Positions 20,899-32,350 of a stretch of 64,000 nucleotides of DNA are shown here, piece after piece; position 1 is the stretch's first letter, and each line of letters begins with the position of its first letter. Under the pieces are notes generated by a model, which was given only the letters and a program-made list of their open reading frames with translations, was not told the DNA's origin and ran no database searches. Source of the DNA: Onchidella celtica. Taxonomy: Eukaryota; Mollusca; Gastropoda; Systellommatophora; Onchidiidae. A program made the position numbers and the translations under genes. The stretch lies in NCBI GenBank assembly GCA_963931925.1, contig OZ007581.1, positions 28,198,312-28,262,311 of the forward strand. Reading direction: 5' to 3'.

Positions 20899-21152
20899 TT
20901 CGACCTTAGTTCTTCTTTGTTCAAAGTCCACTCTTTGTACAACTGAAAAATTCGATGTTTAAATGTTTGCTGCTGTAGTACATGTACATTTATGCTGATA
21001 AGGAGTTAAAATAAATCGGAACTGAGAAACAGCCTGATAAGTGCCACACCGCATTTTAAACAAGTGTCAGAATGTGCATACTTCTGCATACTAAAAGATC
21101 TCCAGTTTTTCAGAAAATGGAGATAGAATAACGCAAATGTTTTAAATCGGCG
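20899..21152 (+). mobile_element. MITE family M1, copy 3
   Basis: Begins TTCGACCTTAGTTCTTCTTT and ends near ATGGAGATAGAATAACGCAA then ATCGGCGA. The interior has AAATCGGAACTGAGAAACAG and CTGATAAGTGCCACACCGCA. It sits head-to-tail with copy 4. Confidence 0.65.
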
Positions 21153-21156
21153 AATT

Positions 21157-21417
21157 TCCCGACCTTGCTTCTTGTTTGTTCCAGCTCCACTTTTTGCACA
21201 ACTGAGAAATTCGACGTTAAACGCCTATGGCTTTAGTATTATGATAAGGAGTAAGAATAAATCTGAACTGTGAGACAGCTTGATAAGTGCCACAGCGCAT
21301 TTTAAGCAACTGTCAGCGTATGCATTTGTTATATCCCTTCTCAATACTAAAAGCTCTCCAGTTTTCTTTCTCTAGAAAATGGAGATAGAAAAAAAAAAAA
21401 AAGAAATAAGGTCGCGA
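21157..21417 (+). mobile_element. MITE family M1, copy 4
   Basis: Begins CCCGACCTTGCTTCTTGTTT and ends AAATAAGGTCGCGA. The interior has AAATCTGAACTGTGAGACAG and TGATAAGTGCCACAGCGCAT. The terminal repeats were extended by an (A)n run and a TTTCTC insertion near 21364-21400. Confidence 0.65.
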
Positions 21418-22175
21418 TACTGCATTTAGAACTCCTGCCACCAGTGTCATTGCTGCCTAGTTACAACTGGAGCAGACACGTCATCGCTACAGTGCAGCGC
21501 CGGTCGCCAGTTTTTTTGGTTTTATTTTGCATGTACTCAGATTTTCCACGAGCCTAAGGTGATCTAATCGATAAATCAATAGACAAAGTAAGTTTTTTAA
21601 AGCGGCGAATTTATCTGATGTTTTTGAAATACATTACCAAAACAAAACAAAAACCGTCTAGCAATCAATTCTTTACACCGCTAATAACGAGACCTCTCTG
21701 ATAGCGAGAACGTTTTAAAATCCTCCCCCCCCCCCTACCTTTTTCTTCTTCTGTCTGTATGAACTCATATATATCGACATCTTGATATTCATGAAATACA
21801 TTCAGTAGACATAAATACAAAATTAGGGACTCGTCAATTAGACAGGCTCAGTTGAAATCAAAATCAGACTAAATTATATAAAATTATCCTTGACCGATAA
21901 AAGTGTGGTTTTCCAGTTCGGCTCCAGTGACTTAATTATCGATTCTACCAACACAGTCACGAGTCATGTCATTTTTTTCCCCTTTGAGTGATCAGAGTTT
22001 TAAAGTCCATTGCATCTATGGAGCCTTTGTACGTGTAGTTAACAAGGCCTCGGCTCATTTGAACTGACTAGTCATGGAATGACAGCACTGTTTGACCTCT
22101 CGATTGCTGGACTATGTCAGGGTGTTTTCGATGGGCTCGGAGCCCAACAGCAACGACAAGAAAACGTAACAATCC
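21418..22175. other. Intergenic, nothing identified
   Basis: AT-rich with a C run at 21724-21735. No supported gene. Confidence 0.4.
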
Positions 22176-22680
22176 CCTCCTCTTTCTCTCTCTCTCTCTC
22201 TTTCTCTCATTCTTCGTATTTGTTTCCATATAATATGTGTTCATCACTCCCCCTCTCTCCCTCTTCTAGCTCTCTCTGTGTGCATGTTTTTGTTTCTCGC
22301 TCTTCTTGCATGTGTGTCACAGAGAGACCGAGGAGGGGAGATGCAAAGACAGACAGAGACCGAGAAAGAGAAAAGAGAGAAAGAGGAAAGAGAGAGAAAG
22401 TCGAAAGAGTGTGAGAGAGAGGCAGATAAAAAGAGATGGCAAAGAGAAAGAAGAGAGACAGAGAGAGAGAGAGAGCTGAGAAACTGAGAAAGGAGAGAGA
22501 GAGACAGAGGAAGAGAGCTAGAGGGGAGAGAGAGAGTCGGCAGGGACAGAGAAAGAGAGAAGGGGGCGAGAGAGAGAGACGTGGCAGAAACAGAGAAAGA
22601 GGGAAGGGGGAGAGAAAAGAGGAGAGAGAGACAGACGGCAGAAAGAGAGAGGGAGAGAGAGAGAGAGAGAGAGCCAACTG
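22176..22680. repeat. Low-complexity CT then GA purine tract
   Basis: (TC)n at 22180-22210 is followed by about 350 bp of GAGAGA/GAAAGA purine-rich sequence from 22318. Arg/Glu-rich and Ser/Leu-rich reading frames across it in four frames are artefacts. Confidence 0.85.
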
Positions 22681-23764
22681 GTAGGGAATGGAGCCTGGAG
22701 TTGTTATTGGGGGTGGGGGTGGGGGGCGGCTTAACAGGAAAAAGGGGGGGGGGAGCCTCATGTGGTGGTTAGAACTTTGAAAAAGGTCTCGAGGGGAAAA
22801 CGTTTTGAAAACTCCATGCTATAGATCTGGTAAAGGTTGTATCAGTTACAGATGTGTTGAATAGTATTAATGTGAATCTAATTCGTGATATCGATCTTGT
22901 GTTTGAAAGTTACTAATGGATCGCTGGAACCTGCAACTGATAAGGCAGTGAAGAATTTATAACAATGGTGTATCGATTATTGAAATAGGTAAGAAAGACA
23001 TCGCTTAGGAACTTTTCTAGTTGGCTATTGATATATGTACGTATTTACCCCAAGCGTTTTGTGCGAGGAGCTCCTACGTATGTATACGTACCTATCCCTA
23101 ACCCCGTCCTTATCGTCAAACCTAAATCTTGTCGAATCGCTAACCTTGCCCCATATCCTTTCACCCCCCAAAAAACAGAAGGAAATCAAAAAGAACATCT
23201 GAAAGAATAATTAATTAAGGCTGTTGTTAGGGATATTTCGTGGGGAGCTCTCTAGCTCTGGGGTCACAAAAGGCTTTAAAATAGGTACCCTTAGCGCAAA
23301 ATACTTGGGCCGGGGCACAGACTAATAAATAACCAGACTGGAAACACAAGCTTCGGGCTGTGTCGTTTTTTACGGAAGTTAATGAGATGCGGCCGTATAA
23401 CCAACGTGGCCGCCGCTCGGGAAATTCCGATTCTAGTTCTATCTGCAGTAGAAATTTCTTTTTATTTGTCAAGATTGGTTGTACATGTATTAATAATGCA
23501 TTATCTTGCCTATCCTTTCATTTTATTGTCTACAGCTGCCTTTTTTTTTATTGTTATAAATGATGACCGTCTGGACTTTTAACGACCGCTGCATTGTAGC
23601 TATGCTGAAGCGTCGGTCGCAACCGTAAACCTAATGTGGCGGATGGTTCATGACCTTTCGCTGTTTTGTGACGTCACACAATGGGCTCATCCAGTCTGGG
23701 TATTTTATTAGTCTGTGGGCCGGGGTAGATCATCTACGTACGTACAGGTAACACGATCATTCTA
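22681..23764. other. Intergenic, nothing identified
   Basis: G-rich patches at 22710-22725 and 22744-22752, then AT-rich sequence. No supported gene. Confidence 0.4.
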
Positions 23765-23975
23765 GTTTTCTCTCTCTCCCTTCTCTCTTTCTCTGTTTCT
23801 CTCTCTGTCCTCGTTCTCTCACTCCCTCCTCTCTTTGTCTCTGCCGTCTGTCTCTCTCTCTCCCTTTTCTCTTTCTCTGTCTGTGCCGCGTGTATCTCTC
23901 CTCTCTTTATCTCTCTTCTTTCTCTCTTTCTCTGTCTCTCTCACATCTTTCTCTCTCGCCCTTCTCTCCTAGTTC
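23765..23975. repeat. CT-rich pyrimidine tract
   Basis: About 210 bp of TCTCTC/TTTCTCTG units, the opposite strand composition to 22318-22680. Confidence 0.85.
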
Positions 23976-24885
23976 CCCAGCACCGATGGTTTCAATATAT
24001 ATTTTTATTATGCAGGATAATATACGATAGTTAACCCTGACCAGATTTACCAGCAAATTTAATAAGTGCTGTGTTTTTTTGTTTTTTTTCTACGTGACAC
24101 CACGGCGTGTGAGTTCAGTGAACAAAAGTCTCCCCACGTACTCACAATCTTGCTGCATTCTGTGGAATGAGCCTGCTCCCCCCCCCCCTCTCCCCCAAAA
24201 GTTACATAATTATTACATGTATTGTCTTTGCATTCTGCTCTGTTTCGTAAACCCCATTTCTCATACAAGTAAACCGTTTAACCCAGTGTGTCTCAACCTT
24301 TTTTGTTCTACGCCCCACTTCAATTTAAAAAAAAACAGCAACATGCGGCCCACCATAATCCGACAAACTTAGTCGACGGTATAACCATTAAGGTTGTGAT
24401 TCTGTTCAGTTTGATGTTTTAATCCGAGTTAAAGAAACAACAATAATTTATATAGATCTATATAATTAAGTTAGAATACACAATCATTGAAATTGAATAA
24501 TTGATTTCATGAAAAATCCCTACACCTATTCTGAAGTCCCACGCCCCACCAACATATTGCCACACCCCACTGGTTGGGGCATGTGCCCCACATTGAGAAA
24601 CACTGATTCAACCTCTGTACACACGAATGGGTTTCCCTCTAGTAATTAACTAGTATATTTTGACAATGTCACACTACTTCTAATCTCAGTATTATTGACT
24701 AAAAAAAAAGGTATCCGGAGTCTCTCAGAGTTACTCTCTCCTCGTCAGCCTTCAGTTGTTGTTTTTTGTTGTTGTTGTTGTTGTTGTTTTGTTTCTGTTT
24801 CTCGCTCTCTCTCTCTCTCTCATCAAAAAAAAAAAAAGAAGCACAGCCACATCTTTCTTTTTATTTGTCAAAATCAGTTTGATTG
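23976..24885. other. Intergenic with simple repeats
   Basis: Includes CCACACCCCACTGGTTGGGG and CGCCCCAC words near 24310-24600, (TTG)n at 24766-24788 and (CT)n at 24806-24821. No gene supported. Confidence 0.4.
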
Positions 24886-24893
24886 ATGGATGA

Positions 24894-26369
24894 ATTTGCC
24901 ATTATAATAATCCATATAATGCACCTCCAATGCAACCCAGACGTAATATATATGACAGCATTAGGTGTTATCGGTGCAATAAACCAGGTCATACGTCAAA
25001 ATATTGTAGGGTTCAGTTTGAAGCTGCAAATGCTTGCACCGTCATTGTTCCGGCTGCACAGAGTAGCCGTACCGTTGAAATTACGTCGCCCATGACGGGC
25101 ACCGTTCCGGTTATGTCGGCCCTCCATCAACACGGGTCATTGACCTTATATGAGGGTCATGTTAACGCCATACCCGCGTCTGTCTTACGCGATTCAGGTT
25201 GCACCACTATCGGTGTTAGGGAATCACTGGTCAGACCGACCCAGCTGATTGAACAACAGGCAACCTGCATTACTTTCGGGGGCTCCGTCGAGCGATTCCG
25301 TCTCGCGGAGATATACATCGACACGCCATTCATTACAGGTGTCGTAACGGCATGCGTATTACCAAATCCGGTCGCCGATCTAATTATTGGTAATTTACCA
25401 CAGGTTAATGATACACCTGACGGCCAGTTAAAAGTTTGGAACGAAAACGTTGCGTGTGTCACCACACGACAACAGTCAAAACGTCCACCGGATGGTACTT
25501 TACAAACCCCTGCGTTTGATTTTAATGTCACGCCTACAGTTTTCTATAAGGAACAACAAAGCGATCCATCACTAAAACCGCTGTTTGCGAAAGTTCAGCC
25601 TCAGAACCGAAATGCCTCTCCGTTTATCATTAAAAATGAATTATTATACAGAAATTTCCGAAATAAACGTGAGACCATTGAACAGCTCGTGGTGCCTAAG
25701 TCGTTCCGTCGCGACATTCTGCGTCTCGCGCATGATACATCATTTTCAGGCCATCAAGGTTCAGCCAGAACCAAATCACGGATATTGGCTCATTTTTTCT
25801 GGCCTGGTGTATACGCGGACGTGAACCGTTTTGTGGCGCGCTGCGATGTATGTCAAAAACGTACACCTAAAGGTAAAGCATCACGCGCACCCCTTCAGGA
25901 GATGCCACCAGTCTCAACACCATTCGAGCGTGTCGCGGTTGACATAGTAGGTCCTCTTAGTAAATCAGACAGAGGCCATCGATTCATCCTTTCGGTAATC
26001 GACTACGCGACGCGCTGGTCTGAGGCTATTCCTTTGAGAGACATTACGGCTGACCATGTCGCTGAGGCGCTTGTTACTATTTTCTCGCGAGTCGGATTTC
26101 CGACCGAGATTCTTTCAGACAGAGGACCACAATTCACCTCTGATCTATACAAAAAGGTACTAGAATTAGCGGGAATTAAACAGAAATTAACGTCCCCCTA
26201 TCATCCGCAGTCAAATGGTTGTTGCGAGCGGTGGAATGCGAGCATGAAGTCTATGCTAGCACGCGTATCCGCCGACAAACCTGGAGACTGGGACCGTCAG
26301 CTCCCCGCTATTCTCTTCGCCTATAGGGAACTCCCGAACGCGTCCACGGGTTTCTCCCCACGGACGTAA
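24894..26369 (+). pseudogene. Family B gag C-terminus, protease and integrase (broken)
   Basis: The frame is open from 24894, after an in-frame TGA. It has one CCHC zinc knuckle (CYRCNKPGHTSKYC), a protease active site DSG in the context SVLRDSGCTTIGV (residue 88 counted from the Met at 24930), and an integrase HHCC zinc domain (LAHDTSFSGHQGS ... CDVCQKR). The integrase core follows with VAVDIVGP (D338), ILSDRGPQF (D397) and NGCCERWN (E433), a correct D,D-35-E spacing. The frame stops right after ASTGFSP where an ELLYG-type continuation is normal; a deletion of about a dozen bases has shifted it. The truncated start means no initiation site remains. Confidence 0.88.
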
Positions 26370-27723
26370 ACCACGTGGCCCGATGGCCATACTTAGTCAA
26401 TTGTTCGCCGGTTCTGAAACCGACGATTATGATACGCGATGCGCGTATCAATATGTTGTCGATCTCCGACAACGAATTATTAATGCATGCAAAACCGCTC
26501 TGCAATTTGCATGCGCTAGAGCGAGTTCTTCAAAATTTTATCGCGATCAGGGCGCCCAAATGCGCGCCTTGTCCGTCGGAGATCTGACACTTGTTCTTTT
26601 GCCGCAAACGCAAAACAAACTCCTTCTAACTTGGAAGGGACCATACAGAGTCCTTAAGAGACTCTCCAGAGTGAATTATTTGATAGATATTCGTGGGCAG
26701 AGGAAAATATTTCATATTAATATGCTGAAAAAGTACCTGCCTAGCGATGATCGTCGTAACAACTCCGTTCATGTCGTCCCAAGGGCCAACGCGGCTTTAG
26801 TTACTGTCGACGACGAGGACCCTTTGAGTATCGACAAATCGTTGCCCATATTACAGGCCACCGAGAGTATAAACGATGTTAATATCAATGATGAGCTTGC
26901 GCCGTCGCAGAAACAGGATCTTATACACCTGCTCCAAGAATTTGCCATGGTGTTCACGGATTTGCCGGGTTCTACGTCTTTAGTCCAACATGTAATACGA
27001 CTTCAGACAGACGTACCAGTGTTTGTTAAACCGTACCCGCGCCCGCTGCACGCTCACGAAACGATAATTACAGAAGTACGTGCCATGCTACGGCTAGGCG
27101 TCATAGAGCGATCAACAAGTCCGTATTGCTCGCCGATTGTCTTGGTCAAGAAGAAAGACGATACCGTGCGTTTTTGTATTGACTATAGAAAGCTCAATGC
27201 TATAACCATCTATGATGCCGAACCCATTCCCAATCAGGAAGACTTATTCGCGCGGTTATCCAATGCAAGTATCTTCTCGAAAATAGACTTATCCAAAGGA
27301 TATTGGCAGATTCCTCTCGAAGAAGGAAGTAGACAATATACAGCTTTTCAAACCCCTTTGGGTTTAATGCAATGGAAATATATGCCTTTTGGACTGGTTA
27401 CTGCACCAGCCACGTTCGCGCGCATGATGAACATCTTACTAAATGAATTGCGCTGCGTTCTATCATATTTCGATGATATATGTATTTTTCAGGCTGATTG
27501 GGCTGGCCACTTAATGGCCCTTCGTGAAGTTTTTGCCGCTCTTCGCCGAGCTGGCCTTACCGCGCGACCCAGTAAAGTGTTCCTAGGATATCACCATATA
27601 AACTTTTTGGGTCATACCATAACCCACGGGGTTCAGACTCCAGACGATCGCAAGATATCCAGTATTTTGAAACTGCAACCCCCTAAACTAAAAAGCAAGT
27701 CCGCAGCTTGTTGGGACTTTTGA
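26370..27723 (+). pseudogene. Family B integrase C-terminus and reverse transcriptase (broken)
   Basis: Continues in a new frame from the 26358 lesion. The integrase C-terminal barrel-like region is LLLTWKGPYRVLKRLSRVNY and FHINMLKKYLP. The reverse transcriptase follows: VIERSTSPYCSPIVLVKKKD, FCIDYRKLNAIT, FSKIDLSKGYWQIPL, YMPFGLVTAPATF and the catalytic YFDDI near 27466-27480. The frame ends at a stop because one base is missing from the A-run near 27690, just before the connection region. Confidence 0.88.
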
Positions 27724-28268
27724 ATTATTACTGGAAATTTATACCAAACTTTTCCTCTCTCTCAGCCCCGTTATCTGATTTAACGAGGAAGAATCTTCCA
27801 AATAGAGTCGTCTGGACGCTTCAGTGCGCTGATGCCCTTCAGACTATTCAGAATTTATTTTCTACTTTCCCTCTGCTTGTTTTACCCGATATACGCCAGA
27901 CATTCGTCGTCCAAACGGATGCATCAGATAAAGGAATAGGCGCCGTGTTACTCCAACAGCGTGACGGTTTCTTGCGACCGTGCTTATATGCAAGCCGGAA
28001 ATTACTTGATCGAGAGACGCGCTATGCGATTGTCGAACGAGAGTGCCTCGCAATTGTTTACGCGGTAGATGCATTTTCTCGATACTTATTAATGTCCGAA
28101 TTTATAATTGAAACGGATCATCGACCATTACTGTTTCTTAAGTCGAACAGAGCCAAGAATGCTCGACTAACCAGATGGAGCCTTGCGCTCCAGGAATACA
28201 AATTTACTATTCGGGCTATACCTGGGGAGGATAATTTACAAGCTGATGTATTGTCCCGTTTGATTTAG
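27694..28268 (+). pseudogene. Family B RNase H (frame resumes)
   Basis: After the 27690 frameshift the connection domain (LLGLLNYYWKFIPNFSSLSA) and RNase H continue: VQTDASDKGIGAVLLQ, VERECLAIVYAVDAFSRYLL, IETDHRPLLFLKS and the terminal DVLSRLI followed by a stop. RNase H residues D (TDAS), E (ERE) and D (ETDH) are visible. No coding domain follows, so RNase H is the C-terminus of this pol. Confidence 0.88.
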
Positions 28269-28871
28269 TATTCTAAAATAGTCTGTTGAACATTGAGGTT
28301 GAGCATTTTTCACCTTTTTCGGAGACCGTGGATGGTTTCACATTATATTGTCCTACCAATTATGGACATTCTTTCTCAAAATTTCCATGTGATTCCTTTT
28401 TCCATTAGCGTCCATCCTGACCATGACCTGAGTTTCAGACAACCTTGACGCCTTTGTCTGCGGGTCAATGAGATGAGAAAATGGCAAACCGAGCGACCAG
28501 ACCTACTGCTGCCAGGATACCATTACTTTAATTAACTATTGTTCGTTCATGTTCTATGAATGTATTAATTACGCTCAATGAAGCGATGAGCTAGTTGCTC
28601 AATATTTCAGTCTTTACAGTATGTCTGTGTGAGATAAGTTTATCACTTTAATTCTTAAGTGCTACAATAATTATATATTATCACAGAACGTCGCATATAA
28701 ATATACATATGCTATTGTCCATCGATAATGCACGTTCTTAGAATTATTTTTTTTGACTTTCAGTAACGACATATTTTTTACTATATAGCCCTTTCCAAAG
28801 TACTATTACATAGCAACGTTAGTAGACAGTTATGTCGTTCAAACCCTAAGTTTTCACTGGGGTGGGGGATG
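28269..28871 (+). other. Family B 3' untranslated region with polypurine tract
   Basis: Non-coding internal sequence from the RNase H stop to the LTR. 28289 onward is nearly identical to 51660-52235. GGGGTGGGGGATG just before the LTR (28859-28871) is the likely polypurine tract for plus-strand priming. Confidence 0.75.
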
Positions 28872-30107
28872 TGTCAAGAACAGATTTAATTCATAAATGT
28901 TTCCACTGACTAAATTTTTGTGAGAGAGCAGTGAGTAATTTTTACAAACGTAATTATTGTGCGAGCCAGCATAACTTGGTCTCGTAAACAAGTTGTTTTG
29001 AACAGTTTTTTTTATAATAGATAGACAGAAGATGTGGGGAAGGATAGACGGACAGCGTAGGTGTGCATGACTGAGCACTTGTTGTATCTCGTGTTTTGAA
29101 CTAGGTTTAGTAAAGAGGGAAGGGGTGAGTAGGAATTAAATGTTATTGAGACGTCTGTTGACGTACAGAAAAACCGTGATCCAGAGTAAAAGCTCGGGGT
29201 TTTGAACATGTTAAGAATTTATTGCTATAAAATTTATATTATATTGTATTGAAGTAATTCGACCTTTGATGTCGACCCAAGGTCGTTGCGTAGGGCTGTT
29301 ACTTAAAATAACTCAGTTCGGCAGCTGAGCTAGAAGTGGTTGCACCAATCACAATCCAGGAATTAGACGGTAAGCTGCAGATGCAGTCCAGTATTTAAGG
29401 CCATACAGAACTTAGTTCTGGGCCACATGTAGAAAATCCATTTACGAGGTGGACGGCGATAGTCCTCAGCCAGATGAGAGACATAGAGACGCAGTTGAGC
29501 AGTCCATTGTGAGGGGCCTGATTTAAAGCTCCAGAGCCTAAGCTACTTGGTTTGATATAAACCCACAGCGTTTACATCCAGCGCTCTCACTCCCAGTGAG
29601 GGCCGCATGGTGAGAGTCCATACTAATTTGTAATGATGAAAGTGAACCGTTCTACTTACTTTTGAAGACAGTTTCAGAGCTACCGCCAGACAACGCATGG
29701 TTGTACAAGCATTCTCCATGGCGTGTCTAGAGGAAATGTCCATATCCTAACATGTCTCATTGAATTAATAGAATTTAAACTGTTAGATCCGTCGCCACGT
29801 GCGCGGATTCTTTTTGCCATATAACTCATATGACCTGCAAGTAGTAGATTGAATACGTTAGTCTTTATAAAAGCTGTAGTTCCATTAGTTAGATTCAGTT
29901 GCCTTTGAATTGATATTTATATTTATAATTATATTTGTTACATTAATTCCTGTAATTAAACTGCCCTACAGTTCTGCTAAAATTGAAAGCAATTGATTTA
30001 TTTAGTTTTTAGAGTGCAAGTATTTATTTTTGTGTGTTCGTCGATTGTGGGAGCGGACCTCGAAAGAGTGTCAGTCGAAATATCCCCATGTAACCCACAT
30101 CGCGACA
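28872..30107 (+). repeat. Family B 3' LTR (1236 bp)
   Basis: Begins TGTCAAGAACAG and ends CACATCGCGACA, so it has TG...CA ends. It aligns with the LTR at 48337-49587: very similar over the first 470 bases or so, then diverged around CAGTATTTAAGGCC (a TATA-like promoter, 29391-29400), similar again through CACATGTAGAAAATCCATTT and ACGAGGTGGACGGCG, then diverged in U5. The conserved antisense frames (28854-29209) are by-products. Confidence 0.85.
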
Positions 30108-30649
30108 CTCCCCCCCCCCTTATACCCCATCTTCATGCCAATATACGCGCGCAAGTCGACGGGCGGAATTTGGCGAATTGAACCGTCTGTGTATCCTGTG
30201 TCTCAGATACTATAGATAATATCAGCACGTCACTGAGGCCATCATGCATCTTTTTTAACCCTATCAATATCGGCGAAGCATTGCTGAGAATCCTTTACCA
30301 CTTCATAAGTTGCACGTAGACCTATTTAGTTCTCAATTAATAATTTTGAATTGCAATTGAATATCACAATCTAGATTCACATCGGCTCTCGTAAATGTAA
30401 ATGAAAAATGGTACTGCAAATATCCACAAGATTTCAGAAATCCAGTTTTTTTCACCGTTTAGTAATCTAAAGGTTAACCGAACTCGAAGATGACAAGTGA
30501 CACAGGTGAACAAAAAGACTCAAGTTTACCATGTCAAATATGAAAACCATTCAAGACACATTCCGTGAGACCCAGGAAATCGGGGGATCCTGAGTTTTTC
30601 TGTGAGTTCTGTACTTACAATGGCCGAAATAGCCGAGTCATATTTCCTT
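30108..30649. other. Flank of the family B LTR, nothing identified
   Basis: Starts with CTCCCCCCCCCC directly after the LTR and continues AT-rich. A target duplication cannot be tested because the 5' end of the element is missing. Confidence 0.4.
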
Positions 30650-30905
30650 TAAACGGACATCAGTATGAGGATAGATATTATTCTAAACTGAATTCTGGCC
30701 ATTGGGGTGACGCCAGCACAAGGATAGGAATTCTAAAATGAATTCTTTCCTTCGGGGTGACGTCATTTCAAACATTGACATTCTAGTATGACATCTTTCC
30801 TTTGAACGAACGTCATAGATATTCCAAAATGACATCTTTCCTTTGTTGACGCCTGTACAAGGCTAGACATTCTAGAATGCCACCTTTCCTTTGGGCGAAC
30901 GTCAA
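30650..30905. repeat. Degenerate tandem repeat, about 55-65 bp unit
   Basis: Four to five copies of a unit with ACATTCTAxAATGACATCTT then TCCTTTGGGxGAACGTCA, sometimes with a GTACAAGG or GCACAAGG extension. The unit length varies, so the array is old. Confidence 0.6.
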
Positions 30906-31152
30906 TAAAAACTTGAATCTGTTAACCCTTCGGTGTTCGCACTGTGATTTTCTTATTCGAAACTGGTTTAAATAGATAAATCCCAAATAGACACTATAAC
31001 AGAAGGTCTTTGCTGCAAAGTGTTGTCTAGTGTCACATTCGCTACATTTGAAGGGCGTGATTTGAAACGATAACTATATCACCCAGTTAACTTCCGATCG
31101 TTGTTTCTACGCGTACTCTGAGTCATTAATTTTGTGCTGTATTTCACATTTA

Positions 31153-31422
31153 GGGATGAAACAGGCCAAGGCTGTTGTAGGCGCCAGACCGGTGGCTCGC
31201 CGCTCATACGTTTTCCTTCACACTAGCACAATGGGCACCTCCCACACCGCGACCCAGCGGGATGCAGTGGACAGTGCCCATTGTACTAGTGTGGAGCAAA
31301 ATGTATGAATGACGATCCACAGGTCTGGTGCCTGCAGTGCCTATTGTGTTAGTGTGAAGAAAAATTAATGGGCGGCGACCCATCGGTCTGGCGCTAACAC
31401 AAACCTTGGCTTGTTTCACCCC
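31153..31422. mobile_element. PIF/Harbinger-like MITE with long inverted repeats
   Basis: Ends GGGATGAAACAGGCCAAGG and, reverse-complemented, GGGGTGAAACAAGCCAAGG, flanked by TTA at 31150-31152 and 31423-31425. The inverted similarity extends about 85 bases inward, sharing GCGCCAGACCG, CGCCGC and TTCACACTAxCACAATxGGCAC. The centre holds another GTGCCCATTGTACTAGTGTG version, so it is a nested palindrome. Non-coding. Confidence 0.7.
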
Positions 31423-31529
31423 TTAGAATGAAAATCACTTTATTATTGTTTTCCGTCAAGAATTTCATTTATTTTGAAAGCAATCCAGGTGAAAACGGGT
31501 ATTATTTTTTTTCTTCTGTTTTCAATTAG

Positions 31530-31700
31530 GTGGGTATTACCTTCCTTGAGGATCAGAAGCACAAGTCTTCATGGGAGGATAAGAGTAAACAAACAATGAC
31601 AGCCATTAGCAGAGCTGCTGTCCAGTTAGCAAGAGATAGAAAAATCATCCAACACATCATGAGCGACCTAAAAAAATTGAGAGACGAAGAGATCACAATG
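31530..31700 (+). CDS. Possible internal exon, unrecognised protein
   Basis: A strong acceptor (TTTCTTCTGTTTTCAATTAG) precedes GTG GGT, phase 0. The frame encodes a hydrophilic helical peptide with LEDQKHKSSWEDKSKQTMTA, ISRAAVQLARDRKIIQHIMS and DLKKLRDEEITM. A donor-like ATG|GTGATT at 31701 would keep phase 0. Alternatively the coding sequence continues past a one-base frameshift near 31718, because the next frame reads INLARKVLEWMLKTDPEFKE before a stop. That would make it a decayed exon. I do not recognise the family. Confidence 0.35.
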
Positions 31701-31924
31701 GTGATTGCACTACCAAATTAATCTGGCCAGAAAAGTGCTGGAATGGATGTTGAAAACAGACCCTGAATTTAAAGAGGCAAGAATTTTTTATGCAAATCTT
31801 TAATTCAGTCATTTGCGTGTTTGTTTCAATGCTTTTGTGTGCAAGAACATGACAGTAGTTTTGAACCATTTGTGGTGGTTGCTCTTAATCTTCGCGGTCA
31901 TATAAAAACCTATGTATGGCATAC

Positions 31925-32350
31925 GCCATGGTGTCTAATCGACACCACACTCCTAAAGCACAGTTTATTAGGATGCCCTCTTTAAAAGTATGGTGTCTGA
32001 CAGACCCAGAACCTACGGGTTTCAATTTGATATAGCAATAAAACCCTCTTTAGGAGTGTGGTGTATTTGACATCTCAGGTCGTACGGCTGATAATTTGAT
32101 TATAAAATCGTGCATTAAAATCTTCTCTAAAAGGATGGTGTCTGTAGGAGCCCAGGACGTTGGGGTAAGAATCATAAAAATGCTTGCACTTTGGTGAACA
32201 AGCACGTGCATATTTTAAACTTTTAAAACTATGTGAACATGGGCGATGACATTGGGGAGTACCTAGAATTTCAAGAACAAATTCCTAGAAATAAGATAAT
32301 CACAAACGTTTTTAATTGCTTCCGTGTCCATTAAACCCACGACATATGGT
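31925..32350 (+). repeat. Dispersed repeat R3, copy 2 (uninterrupted)
   Basis: Aligns from end to end with the two halves of 14840-15535. Shared words are TTTATTAGGATGCCCTCTTT, AAAAGTATGGTGTCTGACAG, CACGTGCATATTTT, AATTTCAAGAACAAATTCCT and CACAAACGTTTTTAATTGCT. Both copies keep an open frame over the last 90 bases encoding EFQExIPxNKIITNVFNCF. Confidence 0.65.

Larger units (their letters stand above)
24886..30107 (+). mobile_element. Family B LTR retrotransposon, 5'-truncated, Gmr1-type
   Basis: Starts abruptly inside gag near its zinc knuckle and runs through protease, integrase, reverse transcriptase and RNase H to a 3' untranslated part, a GGGGTGGGGGATG polypurine tract and a 3' LTR. No matching LTR lies upstream, so the 5' LTR, leader and most of gag are lost. 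Integrase precedes reverse transcriptase, the order reported for Gmr1-type Ty3/Gypsy elements. Two frameshifts (near 26358 and 27690) disable it. The tail and LTR are duplicated at 48337-52485. Confidence 0.9.

Noticed and set aside
22207..22772. Ser/Leu-rich and Arg/Glu-rich frames on both strands
   Set aside because: Overlapping frames across a GA/CT low-complexity tract.
28854..29209. Antisense frames conserved at 28.9, 48.4 and 52.3 kb
   Set aside because: They recur only because they lie in copies of the family B LTR; start and length vary and no domain is seen.
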